Origin: Azospirillum brasilense
GTDB lineage: Bacteria > Pseudomonadota > Alphaproteobacteria > Azospirillales > Azospirillaceae
Assembly (NCBI RefSeq): GCF_003349955.1
Contig: NZ_QLKQ01000017.1
Location: 1-64,000 of the forward strand
Direction: 5' to 3'
Length of the DNA stretch: 64,000 bases
The first letter of the stretch is position 1. Each line of letters opens with the position of its first letter. Below are positions 38,043 through 45,934 of this stretch, piece by piece. A program made the translations under genes and the position numbers. The notes beneath the pieces are model-generated. The model was not told the origin of the DNA and did no database searches. It was given only the letters and a program-made list of their open reading frames with translations.

Positions 38043-39026
38043 TCACTTCAGCCAGGGCGACGACTGCCACAGCGACTTCAGCTCGGTGTCGAGCTGCTTC
38101 AGCTCCGCCGCGAAGGCGTCGGGGCCGAGGACGCGCAGCGGCTGGAAGGTTTCCTTGGCCTCGGCCTTCACCACGAACTCCGGATCGGTGGCGGCCTTGG
38201 TGACGGCGTCCACCAGCTTGGCGCGGACGTCGGCAGGCAGGCCCTTCGGCGCGCAGACGCCGCGCAGCGACGCCATCAGCACCGGGTAGCCCTGCTCCGC
38301 GAAGGTCGGGATGTCCGGGGCGGCCTTCCAGCGCTCCTTGCTCATCACGCCCAGCACGTGGACCTGGTCGGAGGCCTGGCCGCGCAGCCCCTCGCCGAGG
38401 TTCTGGCCGCTGATCTGGATCTTCTTGGCGAGCATCGCCTTCTGGTTGGCGGCGGAGCCGGAGAAGGGCACATGGGTGAACTGCACGCCGGCCTGGCGCT
38501 GCACCAGCAGCATGGCGAGCTGGTCGTCCGACCCCACGCCGGTGGTGCCGACGGTGACGGTGTTCGGGTTGGCCTTGGCGTGCTCCACGACGTCCTTCAG
38601 CGTCTTGAAGGGGCTGTCGCCGGGAACGCTCCACACGCCCGGATCGTCGACGACGTTGACCAGCGGGTCCAGCCGGTCCGCCGAGAAGCGGGCCTGACGC
38701 TCGATCGGGATCGACACCATGTTCGGCGTGTTGCAGAAGCCGATGGAGTAGCCGTCCGGCGCGGCGTCGGCGATGGCCGCGAAGCCGATCTCGCCGCCGG
38801 CGCCCGGCTTGTTCACCACTTCGATCCGGGTGCCGCCCAGATGCTTCTCGATGAAGGGGGCCAGCAGGCGCGCGGTCACGTCGGTCGAACCGCCGGCGTC
38901 GTAGGCGACGACCATGGTGATCGGCTTCTCGGGATAGGCGGCCTGGGCCGTCGACAGAGCGGTCGTCGACATGGCCAGCGCCAGGGTCCCGGTCGCCAGC
39001 GCCAGGAACTTGCTGCGAATGATCAT
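38043..39026 (-). CDS. Tripartite tricarboxylate transporter solute-binding protein (TctC/Bug family), second copy
   Basis: A 327-residue periplasmic binding protein with signal peptide (FLALATGTLALAMSTTALST then AQA, mature AYPEKPITM). It is closely related to the product of 35099-36070 throughout: shared GGSTDVTAR, GAGGEIGFAAIADA, DRLDPLVNVVDDPG, GVGSDDxLAMLL, FTHVPF, GQNLGEGLRG and ASLRGVxAPKGLP. Differences cluster in mid-protein positions (for example VWSVPGDSP versus IMTVHGDSP), consistent with distinct ligands. ATG 39026 has AAAGGG upstream. No transporter membrane subunits are adjacent, but an AEC-type carrier gene lies 546 bp upstream on the same strand. Confidence 0.93.
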   Translation of the reverse strand: MIIRSKFLALATGTLALAMSTTALSTAQAAYPEKPITMVVAYDAGGSTDVTARLLAPFIEKHLGGTRIEVVNKPGAGGEIGFAAIADAAPDGYSIGFCNTPNMVSIPIERQARFSADRLDPLVNVVDDPGVWSVPGDSPFKTLKDVVEHAKANPNTVTVGTTGVGSDDQLAMLLVQRQAGVQFTHVPFSGSAANQKAMLAKKIQISGQNLGEGLRGQASDQVHVLGVMSKERWKAAPDIPTFAEQGYPVLMASLRGVCAPKGLPADVRAKLVDAVTKAATDPEFVVKAEAKETFQPLRVLGPDAFAAELKQLDTELKSLWQSSPWLK

Positions 39027-39572
39027 CTGGATGCCCTTCTTTCCTGCGTTATTGCGGAAGACCCCCTTGGCCGCGGAGGCGGCGGGGTCCCGGGAGATCC
39101 CGCCCGTCCCGATGCGGACACAGGCTGGGCCTCCTTTTCTGAAATTCTCGTAAAGATCGATGGTCATTGATTTCGACAGCATTGGATTGTCGGGTCACGA
39201 ACGAAACGAAGAGCCATTCTGGCTTTGCTCAGGATGGATGCATACTTCAGTATGTCTGTCTTCGTGGGTGATCGATCCCGTCGCCGGAGCGGCGGCGGAG
39301 TTCGGTCGTCTTTCTCGCAAAAAGGAGCGGTTCATAGACCCAACGCTGTCAAATCAACCCTGATAAAGCGGTTTTGACGCTTCAAAGTGGAAGATACAGC
39401 GTCTCTATTCGTGTATCAATCGTGCTAACCGAACCGGATATCCGGAAATCACAGCGATTTTCGTCGAATGCTTTCCATCTGGCGTGGTCCCCTGGAGTTC
39501 CGCGCGCTTGGGCTTGCATGGAAAGCGTCAAATGGACGCACAATGAAAGTTGCCTGCGTCGAAATGACCGCG
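39027..39572. other. 546-bp lower-GC intergenic region with a small inverted repeat
   Basis: This stretch upstream of the second tctC-like gene is visibly less GC-rich than its surroundings. It contains CATAC-TTCA-GTATG (39241-39254), a possible operator. A 67-codon plus-strand frame at 39160-39363 lacks a convincing ribosome-binding site and any known domain and is not called. The region probably holds the promoter of the tctC-like gene and the end of the AEC gene; no clear terminator was seen. Confidence 0.5.
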
Positions 39573-40502
39573 TCAGCCCATCGCCACCATGAAGGCGACG
39601 GAAATCGAGATCGGGGACATCAGGGTGGACAGCAGCAGCGACATCGACACCAGCTCCCGCCCCGTCTGATAGCGCTCGGCGAAGGCGTAGACGTTGACGC
39701 CGATGGGCAGCGCCGCCGCGGTCACGGCGGGGGCCAGCCAGTCCGGCGGCAGGTGGAACACCTCCACCGCCAGGACCCAGGTCAGCACCGGGTGCAGGAC
39801 CGTCTTCATCACCGCCAGGACGAGCGCCTGGCCGAACTTGCCCGACAGCTTCCCGAAGGACAGCGAGGTGCCCAGCGTGAAGCAGGCGCAGGGCAGAACG
39901 GTGGCCGCGGCGTAGTCGGCCGCCTTCATGACCGCGTCCGGCACATGGACGCCGCTCAGGTTGAAGCCCATGCCGACGACGATCGACAGGATCATCGGGC
40001 TGAGCAGGGTCGCCTTGACGGCGTTCACCGCGGCGACGACCGGCCGCCCGCCCGCCGTCCGCTGCGCCTCGGCGATCATCGTCGCCGTGGTGAAGAGCAG
40101 CGGCGACTGGAACAGGATCAGCAGCATCACCGGGATGGCCACCGACGATCCATAGGCGTCCATCAGGATCGGCGCGCCGAGCAGACCGATGGAGGAGAAG
40201 GACGGGGCGAAGCCGCCGATCGCCGCCTCGTCCCGCCGCCGGATGGACAGCATCCAGGCGGCGCCCAGCCCGAAGATGATGAAGGCCGCGACGAAGAAGG
40301 ACGCCACGAAGCCCCATTCGATGGGATCGGGGATCTTCGCCTTGGCCATCGCCGCGAACAGCAGGGCGGGCAGGGCGTAGATGCCGAGAAAGCGCGACAG
40401 CCCCTGAGCCGCCGTGTTGCTGAAATTGCCCGATTTCCCGGCGTAGAAGCCGAGCGCGACCAGGACGAACATCGGCAGCACGATTTGAAAGATGAGCGTC
40501 AT
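39573..40502 (-). CDS. AEC-family transporter (auxin efflux carrier/MdcF type)
   Basis: A 309-residue integral membrane protein with about ten hydrophobic helices. The family pattern shows in IVLPMFVLVALGFYAGKSG, LSRFLGIYALPALLFAAMAK, FSSIGLLGAPILMDAYG, NAVKATLLSPMILSIVVGMG and VMKTVLHPVLTWVLA. Bacterial AEC proteins are linked to malonate, malate or other small-acid transport. It lies 92 bp downstream of the RraA-like gene on the same strand, so the two probably form a carboxylate transport and breakdown unit. Confidence 0.9.
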   Translation of the reverse strand: MTLIFQIVLPMFVLVALGFYAGKSGNFSNTAAQGLSRFLGIYALPALLFAAMAKAKIPDPIEWGFVASFFVAAFIIFGLGAAWMLSIRRRDEAAIGGFAPSFSSIGLLGAPILMDAYGSSVAIPVMLLILFQSPLLFTTATMIAEAQRTAGGRPVVAAVNAVKATLLSPMILSIVVGMGFNLSGVHVPDAVMKAADYAAATVLPCACFTLGTSLSFGKLSGKFGQALVLAVMKTVLHPVLTWVLAVEVFHLPPDWLAPAVTAAALPIGVNVYAFAERYQTGRELVSMSLLLSTLMSPISISVAFMVAMG

Positions 40503-40594
40503 GGCGGCGGAAACCGGTCTTGGGGCGGCATGAGGGGCTGTGCGGGTCGCCGGCGCGCGTGGTCCGGCGGATGCCGGGGGTCAGCGCCCAGGGG

Positions 40595-41272
40595 TCAGCG
40601 CAGGGTGGGCGTCTCGACGATTTCCGGTTCCGGCACGCCCAGCACCTCCATCAGCGACTTGCCGGCGTCGAGCTGCTGCGACCAGATCTTCTCCTTGGCC
40701 ATCAGCTCCAGGCAGCGCCGCAGCACCTCGTCCATCACGGCCAGCGGCACCACGGTCACCCCGTCGTCGTCACCGATGATCAGGTCGCCCGGGTTGACCA
40801 CCATGCCGCCGACGCCGGCCGGGACATCCATCTTGCCGCCGAAGGCCTTGTGCGGGCCGCGCGGGACCGAACCCTTGGCGAAGACCGGGAAGCCGATGGT
40901 CCGGATTTCCTGGAGGTCGCGGACGGAGCCGTCGATCACCAGACCGCCCAGGCCGCGCGACTTGCAGCCGCGGACCACCCATTCGCCGGCCAGCGCCACC
41001 TCCTCCAGGCCGGCGCCGGCGACCACCACCACCTCGCCCGGCTCGGCCAGGCTGCAGGCGGTCAGCAGCATGCTGTTGTCGCCCGGCATCGACACGGCGG
41101 TGCGGGCCTGCCCGCAGATGCGCATGCCCGGGGCGCAGGGCTTGATCCGGGCGTCCATGCTCTGGCAGCGGTTCTGCACGTCGGACGCGATGCTGCTGGG
41201 GACCGTCTTCCAGATCTCCAGCATGTCCGGGGACAGGCGCGGAAAATTCACGATGTAGCGTTGCATAGCCAT
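40595..41272 (-). CDS. RraA-like protein (HMG/CHA aldolase or oxaloacetate decarboxylase type)
   Basis: A 225-residue RraA-fold protein. The active-site segment GLGGLVIDGSVRDLQEIRTI contains the conserved Arg-Asp pair that binds pyruvate enolate and metal in class II 4-hydroxy-4-methyl-2-oxoglutarate/4-carboxy-4-hydroxy-2-oxoadipate aldolases, and PGDLIIGDDDGVTVVP is the second family signature. These enzymes split tricarboxylate-like oxo-acids in aromatic-acid degradation. The neighbours (carboxylate carrier and TctC-type proteins) favour a metabolic enzyme over the RNase E inhibitor RraA. Starts at codon 1 and codon 3 (MAM) are both possible. Confidence 0.85.
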   Translation of the reverse strand: MAMQRYIVNFPRLSPDMLEIWKTVPSSIASDVQNRCQSMDARIKPCAPGMRICGQARTAVSMPGDNSMLLTACSLAEPGEVVVVAGAGLEEVALAGEWVVRGCKSRGLGGLVIDGSVRDLQEIRTIGFPVFAKGSVPRGPHKAFGGKMDVPAGVGGMVVNPGDLIIGDDDGVTVVPLAVMDEVLRRCLELMAKEKIWSQQLDAGKSLMEVLGVPEPEIVETPTLR

Positions 41273-41880
41273 GGGGGGACCTCTCGTCGTCTGGATGGGT
41301 TGCCGTCTGGGCTGGCTTATCGTCTGGGCTGTACGAAGCGGGGCTTGGAAGCGCGACCAGCGGCACCGCCGGTCGCAGCGCGACGACAGCGGAGCCGATG
41401 ACGATCAGGCGGGGGAGGGCCGGTGTTGCCGGAGCGGCGGACGCCGGCCGGACAGGAACATCCTATCCGGGAAAGTCACGGGCTCGGCCCGTCCGACGCA
41501 ACCAGACCATCCATGGTGCATACAACCCTAATCGGATAAAAGTTCTATTTGTTTCGTCTTTGAAGCTTAGTCATTCCGGAGGTCATACGCAAGTAGGTTG
41601 CCAACAAGTAAATTTGTTCACGTCTTCATATGGGGTATGTGCGCGGGGAATGACCTACATAGGCATGTCATTTGCGGGGTTTTGCGCCTCTGGATTGTGC
41701 CTTTTGGCGGAGCGCGCGCTGTATGGCTGCGCTGGTCCGGGGACGGGCCGTCCGGAAAGCGAGACGCCGGTCACGGCCGGCGGAAGCGGGCGGCGCAGAC
41801 TCGGTTTCGAAAACGAAGGCGCCGGTTGCGGAATCGCAACGCGCGAGAAGGCGGAGGGGAAAACGAAAGAAGGGAAAAAC
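41273..41880. other. 608-bp intergenic region upstream of the RraA-like gene
   Basis: No gene is supported. Open frames at 41398-41928 and 41598-42308 (plus) and 41668-41916 (minus) have no ribosome-binding site or domain and run into the tRNA terminator or gene. 41520-41680 is distinctly AT-richer and probably carries the promoter of the RraA-AEC unit; TGCACCAT (41513-41520, minus strand) repeats the core of the operator upstream of the first tctC-like gene. AGGTCAT (41579-41585) and ATGACCT (41651-41657) form a spaced inverted pair. Confidence 0.5.
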
Positions 41881-41883
41881 GAA

Positions 41884-41912
41884 AAAGGCCGGCACCCGGA
41901 GGTCCAGCCTTT
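41884..41912 (-). terminator. Rho-independent terminator of tRNA-Gly
   Basis: On the minus strand AAAGGCTGG pairs with CCGGCCTTT (41904-41912 and 41884-41892; one G-U pair), followed by TTC and further T-rich sequence. It lies about 50 bp past the tRNA 3' end. Confidence 0.7.
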
Positions 41913-41964
41913 CCATTCACCGTTCTGACTCCCGTCGGGAGGGTCACCGCCTCCGCCGGGAGAA

Positions 41965-42039
41965 TGGAGCGGGCGAAGGGATTCGAACCCTCGACCCCAA
42001 CCTTGGCAAGGTTGTGCTCTACCCCTGAGCTACGCCCGC
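41965..42039 (-). tRNA. tRNA-Gly (GCC)
   Basis: 75 nt including an encoded CCA. The acceptor stem GCGGGCG (5' end at 42039) pairs with CGCCCGC (41969-41975), followed by discriminator T and CCA. The D arm has AGCTCAGGGGTAGAGC, the anticodon loop is TTGCCAA (anticodon GCC, 42005-42007) and the T arm has GGGTTCGAATCCC. Decodes GGC/GGU. A promoter is visible at 42097-42124 and a terminator at 41884-41912, so it is a single-gene unit. Confidence 0.98.
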
Positions 42040-42096
42040 GCTCCGTTTCGCTGCCGTTCGGACCGTTGTTCGGTGCCGTCCGGCGGCGTGCGGCGG

Positions 42097-42124
42097 ACTA
42101 TACTCATGGATCGGCGCAATGCAA
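42097..42124 (-). promoter_or_regulatory. Promoter of tRNA-Gly
   Basis: Minus strand TTGCAT (42119-42124), 16-nt spacer, TATAGT (42097-42102). The start point would be near 42090, about 50 nt before the mature tRNA 5' end. Confidence 0.6.
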
Positions 42125-42159
42125 GCGTCATGTTTCACTTTTTTCCGGTGCCTGGACGA

Positions 42160-42193
42160 ATTTTCCCGACACCGTTATTTTCCCGACACCGTT
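42160..42193 (+). repeat. Tandem 17-bp duplication upstream of proX
   Basis: ATTTTCCCGACACCGTT occurs twice in perfect tandem (42160-42176 and 42177-42193), ending 12 bp before the proX start. It alters the leader length and may be a recent slippage or a doubled binding site. Confidence 0.85.
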
Positions 42194-42205
42194 AAAGATG
42201 GCTCC

Positions 42206-42772
42206 ATGGACACCCGCGACACCCCCGAGGGCAGGGCCGAGGAGCCGCTGCCGACGAGCCCGGAGCAGCTCCTGGAGCATCTCGCGGCGCTCGGCATCCG
42301 CACCGTGACCCACCGCCACCCGCCGCTGCACACGGTGGAGGAGAGCAAGGCGCTGCGCGGCGCGCTGCCCGGCGGCCACTGCAAGAACCTGTTCCTGAAG
42401 GACAAGAAGGAGCAGCACTGGCTGGTCGTCGCGCTGGAGGACGCGCGGGTGGAGTTGAACCGCTTCGACAAGGTGATCGGGGCGGCGCGGCTGTCCTTCG
42501 CCTCCGCCGACCGGCTGTGGCGGCATCTCGGCGTGCGGCCCGGCTCGGTCACGCCCTTCGCGCTGGTCAACGACCGCGAGCGGCGGGTGAGGGTGGTGCT
42601 GCAGGAGCAGATGCTGGCCCACGACCCGCTGAACTACCACCCGCTGCTGAACGACCGGACCACGGCCATCGCCGCCGCGGACCTGCTGCGCTTCCTGCGG
42701 GCCGGCGGGCACGAGCCGCTGATCGTGCCCTTCGGCGAGGAGCCGCCGGACTCTCAGCCGACGCTTGCTTAA
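42206..42772 (+). CDS. proX: Prolyl-tRNA deacylase (ProX/YbaK-type editing protein)
   Basis: A 188-residue trans-editing protein that hydrolyses Ala-tRNA(Pro) mischarged by prolyl-tRNA synthetase. Family motifs are THRHPPLHTVEES, the catalytic-lysine region GGHCKNLFLKDKK, HWLVVALEDARVELNRFDK, LGVRPGSVTPFALVND and the C-terminal NDRTTAI. ATG 42206 is chosen over the upstream in-frame start because the family begins about here. The gene starts just after the tandem 17-bp duplication and ends 54 bp before the thioredoxin-like gene. Confidence 0.92.
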   Translation: MDTRDTPEGRAEEPLPTSPEQLLEHLAALGIRTVTHRHPPLHTVEESKALRGALPGGHCKNLFLKDKKEQHWLVVALEDARVELNRFDKVIGAARLSFASADRLWRHLGVRPGSVTPFALVNDRERRVRVVLQEQMLAHDPLNYHPLLNDRTTAIAAADLLRFLRAGGHEPLIVPFGEEPPDSQPTLA

Positions 42773-42826
42773 CGCGCCCCGTGCGCTCATCTATCACGCG
42801 AGATCGCAAAGGGATACGTGACCGCC

Positions 42827-43777
42827 ATGTTCTCCATTCCGCCCGCCAACAAGCCCGTCGCCGCCGGTGCCGCCCCTGCCGCCGGTGACCTGATCAAGGA
42901 CAGCAGCGACCGCGCCTTCATGGCCGACGTCATCGAGGCGTCGCAGTCCGTGCCGGTGATCGTCGATTTCTGGGCGCCCTGGTGCGGCCCGTGCAAGCAG
43001 CTCGGCCCAATCCTGGAAAAGACGGTGCTGGCCGCGAAGGGCAAGGTGCGGCTGGTCAAGATCGACACCGACAAGGACCCGATGATCGCCTCGCAGCTCC
43101 GCGTGCAGTCGATCCCGGCGGTCTACGCCTTCTTCCAGGGGCGTCCGGTGGACGGCTTCATGGGCGCCCTGCCGGAATCGCAGATCAAGGCCTTCGTGGA
43201 GAAGCTGGTGAAGCTGGCCGGCGCCGCGGGCGGCGCCGAGGGCGACATCCTGGAGGAGGCGATGGCCCAGGCCAAGGAGGCGCTGGAGGCCGGGGACACC
43301 CAGACCGCGTCGGAGATCTACGGCGAGATCCTGCAGGCCGATCCGGAGAACCTGAACGCCGCCGCCTACGCCGGGCTGGTCCGCTGCCTGATCGTCAACG
43401 ACGACCTGGCCCGCGCCAAGCAGATGCTCGACAAGGTGCCGGACCAGATCGCCAAGGACAAGGAGATCGCCGCGGTGCGCAGCGCGCTGGAGGTCGCCGA
43501 GCAGGCCGCCAACGCCGGCCCGATCCCGGAGCTGATGGAGAAGGTCGCCCGCAACGAGGACGACCACGAGGCCCGCTTCGACCTCGCGCTCGCGCTGTTT
43601 GCCGCCGGCAAGCGCGAGGCCGCGGTGGACGAGCTTCTGGAGCTGGTGCGCCGCGACCGCGCCTGGAACGACGAGGCCGCCCGCAAGCAGCTCGTCAAGT
43701 TCTTCGAGGCTTTCGGCCCGACCGATCCGCTGACGGTGCAGAGCCGCCGCCGGCTGTCCTCGATCCTGTTCCGCTGA
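42827..43777 (+). CDS. Thioredoxin-TPR protein (YbbN/CnoX-like co-chaperone)
   Basis: A 316-residue protein (GTG 42818 would add three). The N-terminal thioredoxin domain (about 25-130) has VDFWAPWCGPCKQLGP with C53 and C56, so the redox motif is intact. A C-terminal TPR region follows (about 145-300: ILEEAMAQAKEALEAGDTQT, ADPENLNAAAYAGLVRCLIV). YbbN/CnoX proteins protect substrates from oxidation and hand them to GroEL or DnaK. The gene is followed by the LON-domain and Trm112 genes on the same strand. AAAGGGA lies 5 to 10 bases before either start. Confidence 0.93.
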   Translation: MFSIPPANKPVAAGAAPAAGDLIKDSSDRAFMADVIEASQSVPVIVDFWAPWCGPCKQLGPILEKTVLAAKGKVRLVKIDTDKDPMIASQLRVQSIPAVYAFFQGRPVDGFMGALPESQIKAFVEKLVKLAGAAGGAEGDILEEAMAQAKEALEAGDTQTASEIYGEILQADPENLNAAAYAGLVRCLIVNDDLARAKQMLDKVPDQIAKDKEIAAVRSALEVAEQAANAGPIPELMEKVARNEDDHEARFDLALALFAAGKREAAVDELLELVRRDRAWNDEAARKQLVKFFEAFGPTDPLTVQSRRRLSSILFR

Positions 43778-43786
43778 TCGCGCGGC

Positions 43787-43820
43787 AAGCGGCCGCGAGC
43801 CTTTTCGTTCGCGGCCGCTT
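43787..43820 (+). terminator. GC-rich hairpin after the thioredoxin-like gene
   Basis: Perfect 12-bp stem AAGCGGCCGCGA / TCGCGGCCGCTT (43787-43798 and 43809-43820), loop GCCTTTTCGT. There is no T-tract after it, so it may only attenuate readthrough into the LON-domain gene or stabilise the upstream mRNA. Confidence 0.5.
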
Positions 43821-43869
43821 CGTTCGTGACCACTCTGTTCGCCGTGTCCGGGGGTTCTATATTCGTCGC

Positions 43870-44559
43870 ATGAGCCGGAACCCCATCGACCCGTCACCGG
43901 ACCGCCTGCCGCGGCAGCTCCCGATCTTCCCGCTTGCGGGGGTCCTGCTGCTGCCGCGCGGGCGTCTGCCGCTGAACATCTTCGAGCCGCGCTACCTCGC
44001 GATGGTCGAGGACGCGCTGGCCGGCGACCGCATGATCGGCATGGTCCAGCCGACCGACCCCGCCTGCCGCCTGCGCGAGCCGGCGGTCTATGGAACCGGC
44101 TGCGCCGGGCGGATCACCAGCTTCGCCGAGACCGAGGACGGTCGTTACCTGATCACCCTGACCGGGGTCAGCCGCTTCGCGATCATGCGGGAGCTGGAGG
44201 TCCAGCGCGGCTACCGCCGCGTCGCCGCGGACTGGGACCGCTTCTCCGGCGACCTGATCGACCCGCTTGAGCGCGGCGGGGCCGACGGCGGCGGGCTGGA
44301 CCGTCCGCGTCTGCTGGCCGGGCTGAAGGGCTATTTCCGGATGCAGGGGCTGTCGGTCGACTGGAAGGCCATCGACGGGACGCCGGACGAGCGGCTGGTC
44401 ACCTCGCTGGCGATGATCTGCCCCTTCTCGGCCAGCGAAAAGCAGGCCCTTCTGGAGACGCCAGACCTGCCGGAGCGCGCGAAGCTCTTGATCGCCCTGG
44501 TCGAGATGGCCATTCTCGACGGCCATGAGGGCGACGGCGGCAACGCGCTGCGTCACTGA
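43870..44559 (+). CDS. LON substrate-binding domain protein
   Basis: A 229-residue protein consisting of the Lon N-terminal (substrate-binding, PUA-like) domain without ATPase or protease parts. Seen are LPIFPLAGVLLLPRGRLPLN, IFEPRYLAMVEDAL, GTGCAGRITSFAETEDGRYL and the C-terminal helical bundle with SLAMICPFSASEKQALLE. Stand-alone LON-domain proteins are common in alphaproteobacteria next to Trm112; the biological role is unknown. It starts 92 bp after the thioredoxin-like gene, past a hairpin. Confidence 0.92.
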   Translation: MSRNPIDPSPDRLPRQLPIFPLAGVLLLPRGRLPLNIFEPRYLAMVEDALAGDRMIGMVQPTDPACRLREPAVYGTGCAGRITSFAETEDGRYLITLTGVSRFAIMRELEVQRGYRRVAADWDRFSGDLIDPLERGGADGGGLDRPRLLAGLKGYFRMQGLSVDWKAIDGTPDERLVTSLAMICPFSASEKQALLETPDLPERAKLLIALVEMAILDGHEGDGGNALRH

Positions 44560-44607
44560 CCGTTCCCTTCGACCGACACTGCACTTTCCGACTGCGAGGC
44601 CCGATCC

Positions 44608-44844
44608 ATGAGCGCCCACCCCCACGACGACACGCCCGCCGACGGCAAGACGCAGGCGCGCGTCGATCCGAAGCTTCTGGAGATCCTCGTCTGCCCGCTG
44701 ACCAAGGGGCCGCTGCGCTACGACGCCGAGCGCGCCGAGCTGATCAGCGACCGCGCCGGGCTGGCCTATCCGATCCGCGACGGCATTCCGATCATGCTGA
44801 TCGACGAGGCCCGCAGCCTCGACGGGAAACCGGGAGCCGCCTGA
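44608..44844 (+). CDS. Trm112-family protein
   Basis: A 78-residue protein with the Trm112 zinc-ribbon-like fold: [20 protein letters not shown], then [17 protein letters not shown]. Only one Cys of the zinc motif remains (ILVCPLTK), as in many bacterial members. The eukaryotic homologue activates RNA and protein methyltransferases; the bacterial partner is unknown. Its TGA overlaps the ATG of the DUF971 gene by one base. Confidence 0.92.
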   Translation: MSAHPHDDTPADGKTQARVDPKLLEILVCPLTKGPLRYDAERAELISDRAGLAYPIRDGIPIMLIDEARSLDGKPGAA

Positions 44845-45248
44845 TGTCCGACGAGCAATTCGCGTCGGACGCCTTCGGCACCAGGCACTGGCCGGTGGAA
44901 GTCCGGCTGAAGAAGGAGGAGAAGCGGCTGGAGGTCGATTTCGACAACGGCCAAACCTTCTCCTACCCGGCGGAGTTCCTGCGCGTTCACAGCCCGAGCG
45001 CCGAGGTGCAGGGCCACGGTCCCGGCCAGAAGCAGACCGTCTCGGCCCGCCGCCACGTCGGCATCATGAGCCTGGAGGCCATCGGCCATTACGCCCTGCG
45101 CATCGTCTTCGACGACCTGCACGACAGCGGCATCTACTCCTGGAAGCTGCTGTATGAACTGGGCGAGGACCAGGACCGCCTGTGGGCGGAGTATCTGGCG
45201 GAGCTGGAGGCCAAGGGCCTGAGCCGCGACCCGCGCGGCCGGCGCTGA
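44844..45248 (+). CDS. DUF971 (GBBH-like N-terminal domain) protein
   Basis: A 134-residue protein with the gamma-butyrobetaine-hydroxylase-like N-terminal domain: WPVEVRLKKEEKRLEVDFDN, then FSYPAEFLRVHSPSAEVQG, VGIMSLEAIGHYALRIVFDD and SGIYSWKLLYELG. Several family members bind iron or zinc or are linked to Fe-S assembly, but many, like this one, stand alone. Its start shares a base with the Trm112 stop (TGATG), implying coupled translation. Confidence 0.93.
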   Translation: MSDEQFASDAFGTRHWPVEVRLKKEEKRLEVDFDNGQTFSYPAEFLRVHSPSAEVQGHGPGQKQTVSARRHVGIMSLEAIGHYALRIVFDDLHDSGIYSWKLLYELGEDQDRLWAEYLAELEAKGLSRDPRGRR

Positions 45249-45388
45249 CGGCACGGAAGGCGGGGCGCGGCATTCGGTCGCGGCCCTGCTTCCATCCGTG
45301 TGGCCTTTCCGGGTGCCGGGGTGCGGCGTGTTGCGCTTTCATGAAAAGGGCGTAGATAACGGAGCATCGACCGTTCCTCCGCCGCAGG

Positions 45389-45784
45389 ATGACCGCCGTG
45401 ACCGCGACCGACCCGCCCGGCGCGACCGCCCGCCCAATCTCTTCTCCTGACGCCGATTCGCTACCCACGGGCGGCGCCGGACTGCCGGTTCCCACCACGC
45501 CCGCGCCGGACGCGGCACCGGACGAGGCACCGCCGCCGACTGGCGGCTGGGGCTGGGCGGGCGGCTACGGGCGGCGCGGCAACGCTTTGCGGCAAAAGCT
45601 GGCCGCCCATCTGGCGGCCCGGCGGCGCAAGCGGCGCGCCTGGGCGCGCGACGTCGCGCGGGTCGTCCTGGTGGTGTCGATCATGGCGCTCGCCGCGCTC
45701 GCCGTGGAGATCGGGCGCAAGGCGGTCGTCATTCTGAACCGCGCCGATCTCGGCGCCGTCCATCTGTTCGGGGAGCGTGGCTAA
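45389..45784 (+). CDS. Hypothetical single-pass membrane protein
   Basis: A 131-residue protein. Residues 1-65 are Pro/Ala/Gly-rich and probably disordered. A strongly basic stretch follows (AARRRKRRAWARDVAR, about 82-97), then one hydrophobic helix (VVLVVSIMALAALAVEI) and a short tail. By the positive-inside rule the N-terminus is cytoplasmic. A possible promoter, TTGCGC (45331-45336), 16-nt spacer, TAGATA (45353-45358), lies upstream. No family is recognised. Confidence 0.5.
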   Translation: MTAVTATDPPGATARPISSPDADSLPTGGAGLPVPTTPAPDAAPDEAPPPTGGWGWAGGYGRRGNALRQKLAAHLAARRRKRRAWARDVARVVLVVSIMALAALAVEIGRKAVVILNRADLGAVHLFGERG

Positions 45785-45797
45785 AGCGCTTGGTGTT

Positions 45798-45914
45798 CCC
45801 TCTCCCCTCTGGGGAGAGGGTTAGGGTGAGGGGGGTGCGCTTTTGCCGAACTTACCGCCACGCGCATCCCCCTCACCGGCCCTTCGGGCCACCCTCTCCC
45901 CGGAGGGGAGAGGG
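45798..45914. repeat. Palindromic intergenic repeat, family A copy 1
   Basis: Two short perfect hairpins, CCCTCTCCCC-TCT-GGGGAGAGGG (45798-45820) and CCCTCTCCCC-GGA-GGGGAGAGGG (45892-45914), flank a middle with GTGAGGGGGGTGCGC, its approximate complement, and GGCCC-TTC-GGGCC. The whole element is an imperfect palindrome. It lies between convergent genes. A relative lies at 56404-56582. Confidence 0.85.
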
Positions 45915-45934
45915 CTGAGGATGGCGTGATCTCC

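Noticed and set aside
39160-39363. 67-codon plus-strand ORF in the lower-GC gap
   Set aside because: No ribosome-binding site of note, no domain and no conserved-looking composition.
41965-42039. tRNA-Gly as an integration (att) site
   Set aside because: No integrase gene and no direct repeat of the tRNA 3' end was noticed on either side, and flanking genes look like native housekeeping genes.
41398-42308. Overlapping plus-strand ORFs across the tRNA-Gly locus
   Set aside because: They run through a tRNA terminator and the tRNA gene and have no recognisable domain.
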